From: Bacteroidota bacterium
Lineage (GTDB): Bacteria > Bacteroidota > Rhodothermia > Rhodothermales > UBA10348
Reading direction: 5' to 3'
DNA length: 5,614 nt
Assembly: GCA_004356385.1 (NCBI GenBank)
Contig: SMXL01000008.1
Span: forward strand, 1-5,614
Part shown: piece after piece, positions 5,302-5,614 of the stretch
Position numbering within the stretch: position 1 is the stretch's first letter
Layout of the letters: every line of letters starts with the position of its first letter
Program-made: the position numbers and the translations under genes
Notes under the pieces: model-generated
What the model saw: only the letters and a program-made list of their open reading frames with translations
Told to the model about the DNA's origin: nothing
Database searches by the model: none

Positions 5302-5614
5302 ATGGCAGCAATTACCGTATCCCGAGTCAGTTCTCGCTCCGGGCGTCGCGCTTTTATCGACTACGCATACCGGCTCTACAAGGATGATCGATACTGGATA
5401 CCGCCGCTACGGCTCGATCTTTCGCGGATGTTAAACCCGAAAAAGAACGCGTTTTTTGAGCACGGAAAAATTGAACTCTTTTTAGCCAAGGATGAGGCCG
5501 GGGCGATCGTAGGAAGGATCGCAGCCATCGTAAATGGCATGCACCTCGAAAAGTACAATGACGCGGTCGGGTTCTTTGGCTTTTTCGAATGCGCAGACGA
5601 TTCGAATGTAGCCC
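5302..5614 (+). CDS. GNAT-fold N-acyltransferase-like protein, partial (3' end beyond window)
   Basis: The first 104 residues are present; the frame is still open at the window edge. Recognisable features are the RLYKDDRYWIPPLRLD segment (24-39), KKNAFFEH (47-54), a beta strand ELFLAKDE (58-65), VGRIAA (70-75) and GFFGFFE (90-96). These are hallmarks of a family of GNAT-superfamily proteins of about 370-400 aa, usually annotated only as N-acetyltransferases. As I recall, the bacterial ceramide synthase described in Caulobacter is an acyltransferase of this general kind. Placed 126 bases after an SPT-like gene, this protein is a good candidate to N-acylate the sphingoid or capnine base; that is inference from context. 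The ATG at 5302 fits the conserved start of the similarity and has no Shine-Dalgarno sequence. A terminator lies in between, so it may have its own promoter, which I could not identify. Confidence 0.75.
   Translation, partial: MAAITVSRVSSRSGRRAFIDYAYRLYKDDRYWIPPLRLDLSRMLNPKKNAFFEHGKIELFLAKDEAGAIVGRIAAIVNGMHLEKYNDAVGFFGFFECADDSNVA

Overview
The window reads as a chromosomal stretch from a free-living member of the Bacteroidota/Rhodothermota (FCB) group. The main reasons are a parA-parB pair followed directly by a DUF5683 exported protein, an arrangement I know from that group, then a serine-palmitoyltransferase-like gene, and the lack of clear Shine-Dalgarno sequences before any gene. GC content is moderate. 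Genus cannot be told from this sequence; a Rhodothermales- or Balneolales-like organism would fit, which is inference.

Layout. Positions 1-215 hold no supportable gene, only a rho-independent terminator on the minus strand (about 119-149). A minus-strand gene of unknown function (216-827, 203 aa) ends just before that terminator. Positions 828-1140 are a divergent intergenic region with a very AT-rich core (881-945), a plausible minus-strand promoter, a weaker plus-strand promoter candidate with an inverted repeat inside it, and a GC-rich hairpin just upstream of parA. Then follow, all on the plus strand, parA (1141-2010), parB (2043-2981) and a DUF5683 protein with a signal peptide (3001-3645). 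Gaps of 32 and 19 bases make these three a likely operon for chromosome segregation plus an envelope protein of unknown role.

After a 231-base gap with weak structure comes a long PLP-dependent alpha-oxoamine synthase (3877-5175) that most resembles bacterial serine palmitoyltransferase. It ends at a strong hairpin terminator (5223-5251), and a GNAT-fold acyltransferase-like gene starts at 5302 and runs off the right edge. Together the last two look like the condensing enzyme and a possible N-acyltransferase for a sphingoid or sulfonolipid (capnine-type) pathway. The enzyme assignment is fairly firm at family level; the exact substrate (serine or cysteate) and the role of the GNAT protein are inference.

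No RNA genes, CRISPR arrays, insertion sequences or convincing parS sites were seen. The most unusual items are the orphan minus-strand gene, the lipid gene pair next to the segregation operon, and a recent-looking 45-base tandem duplication just after the signal peptide of the DUF5683 protein.
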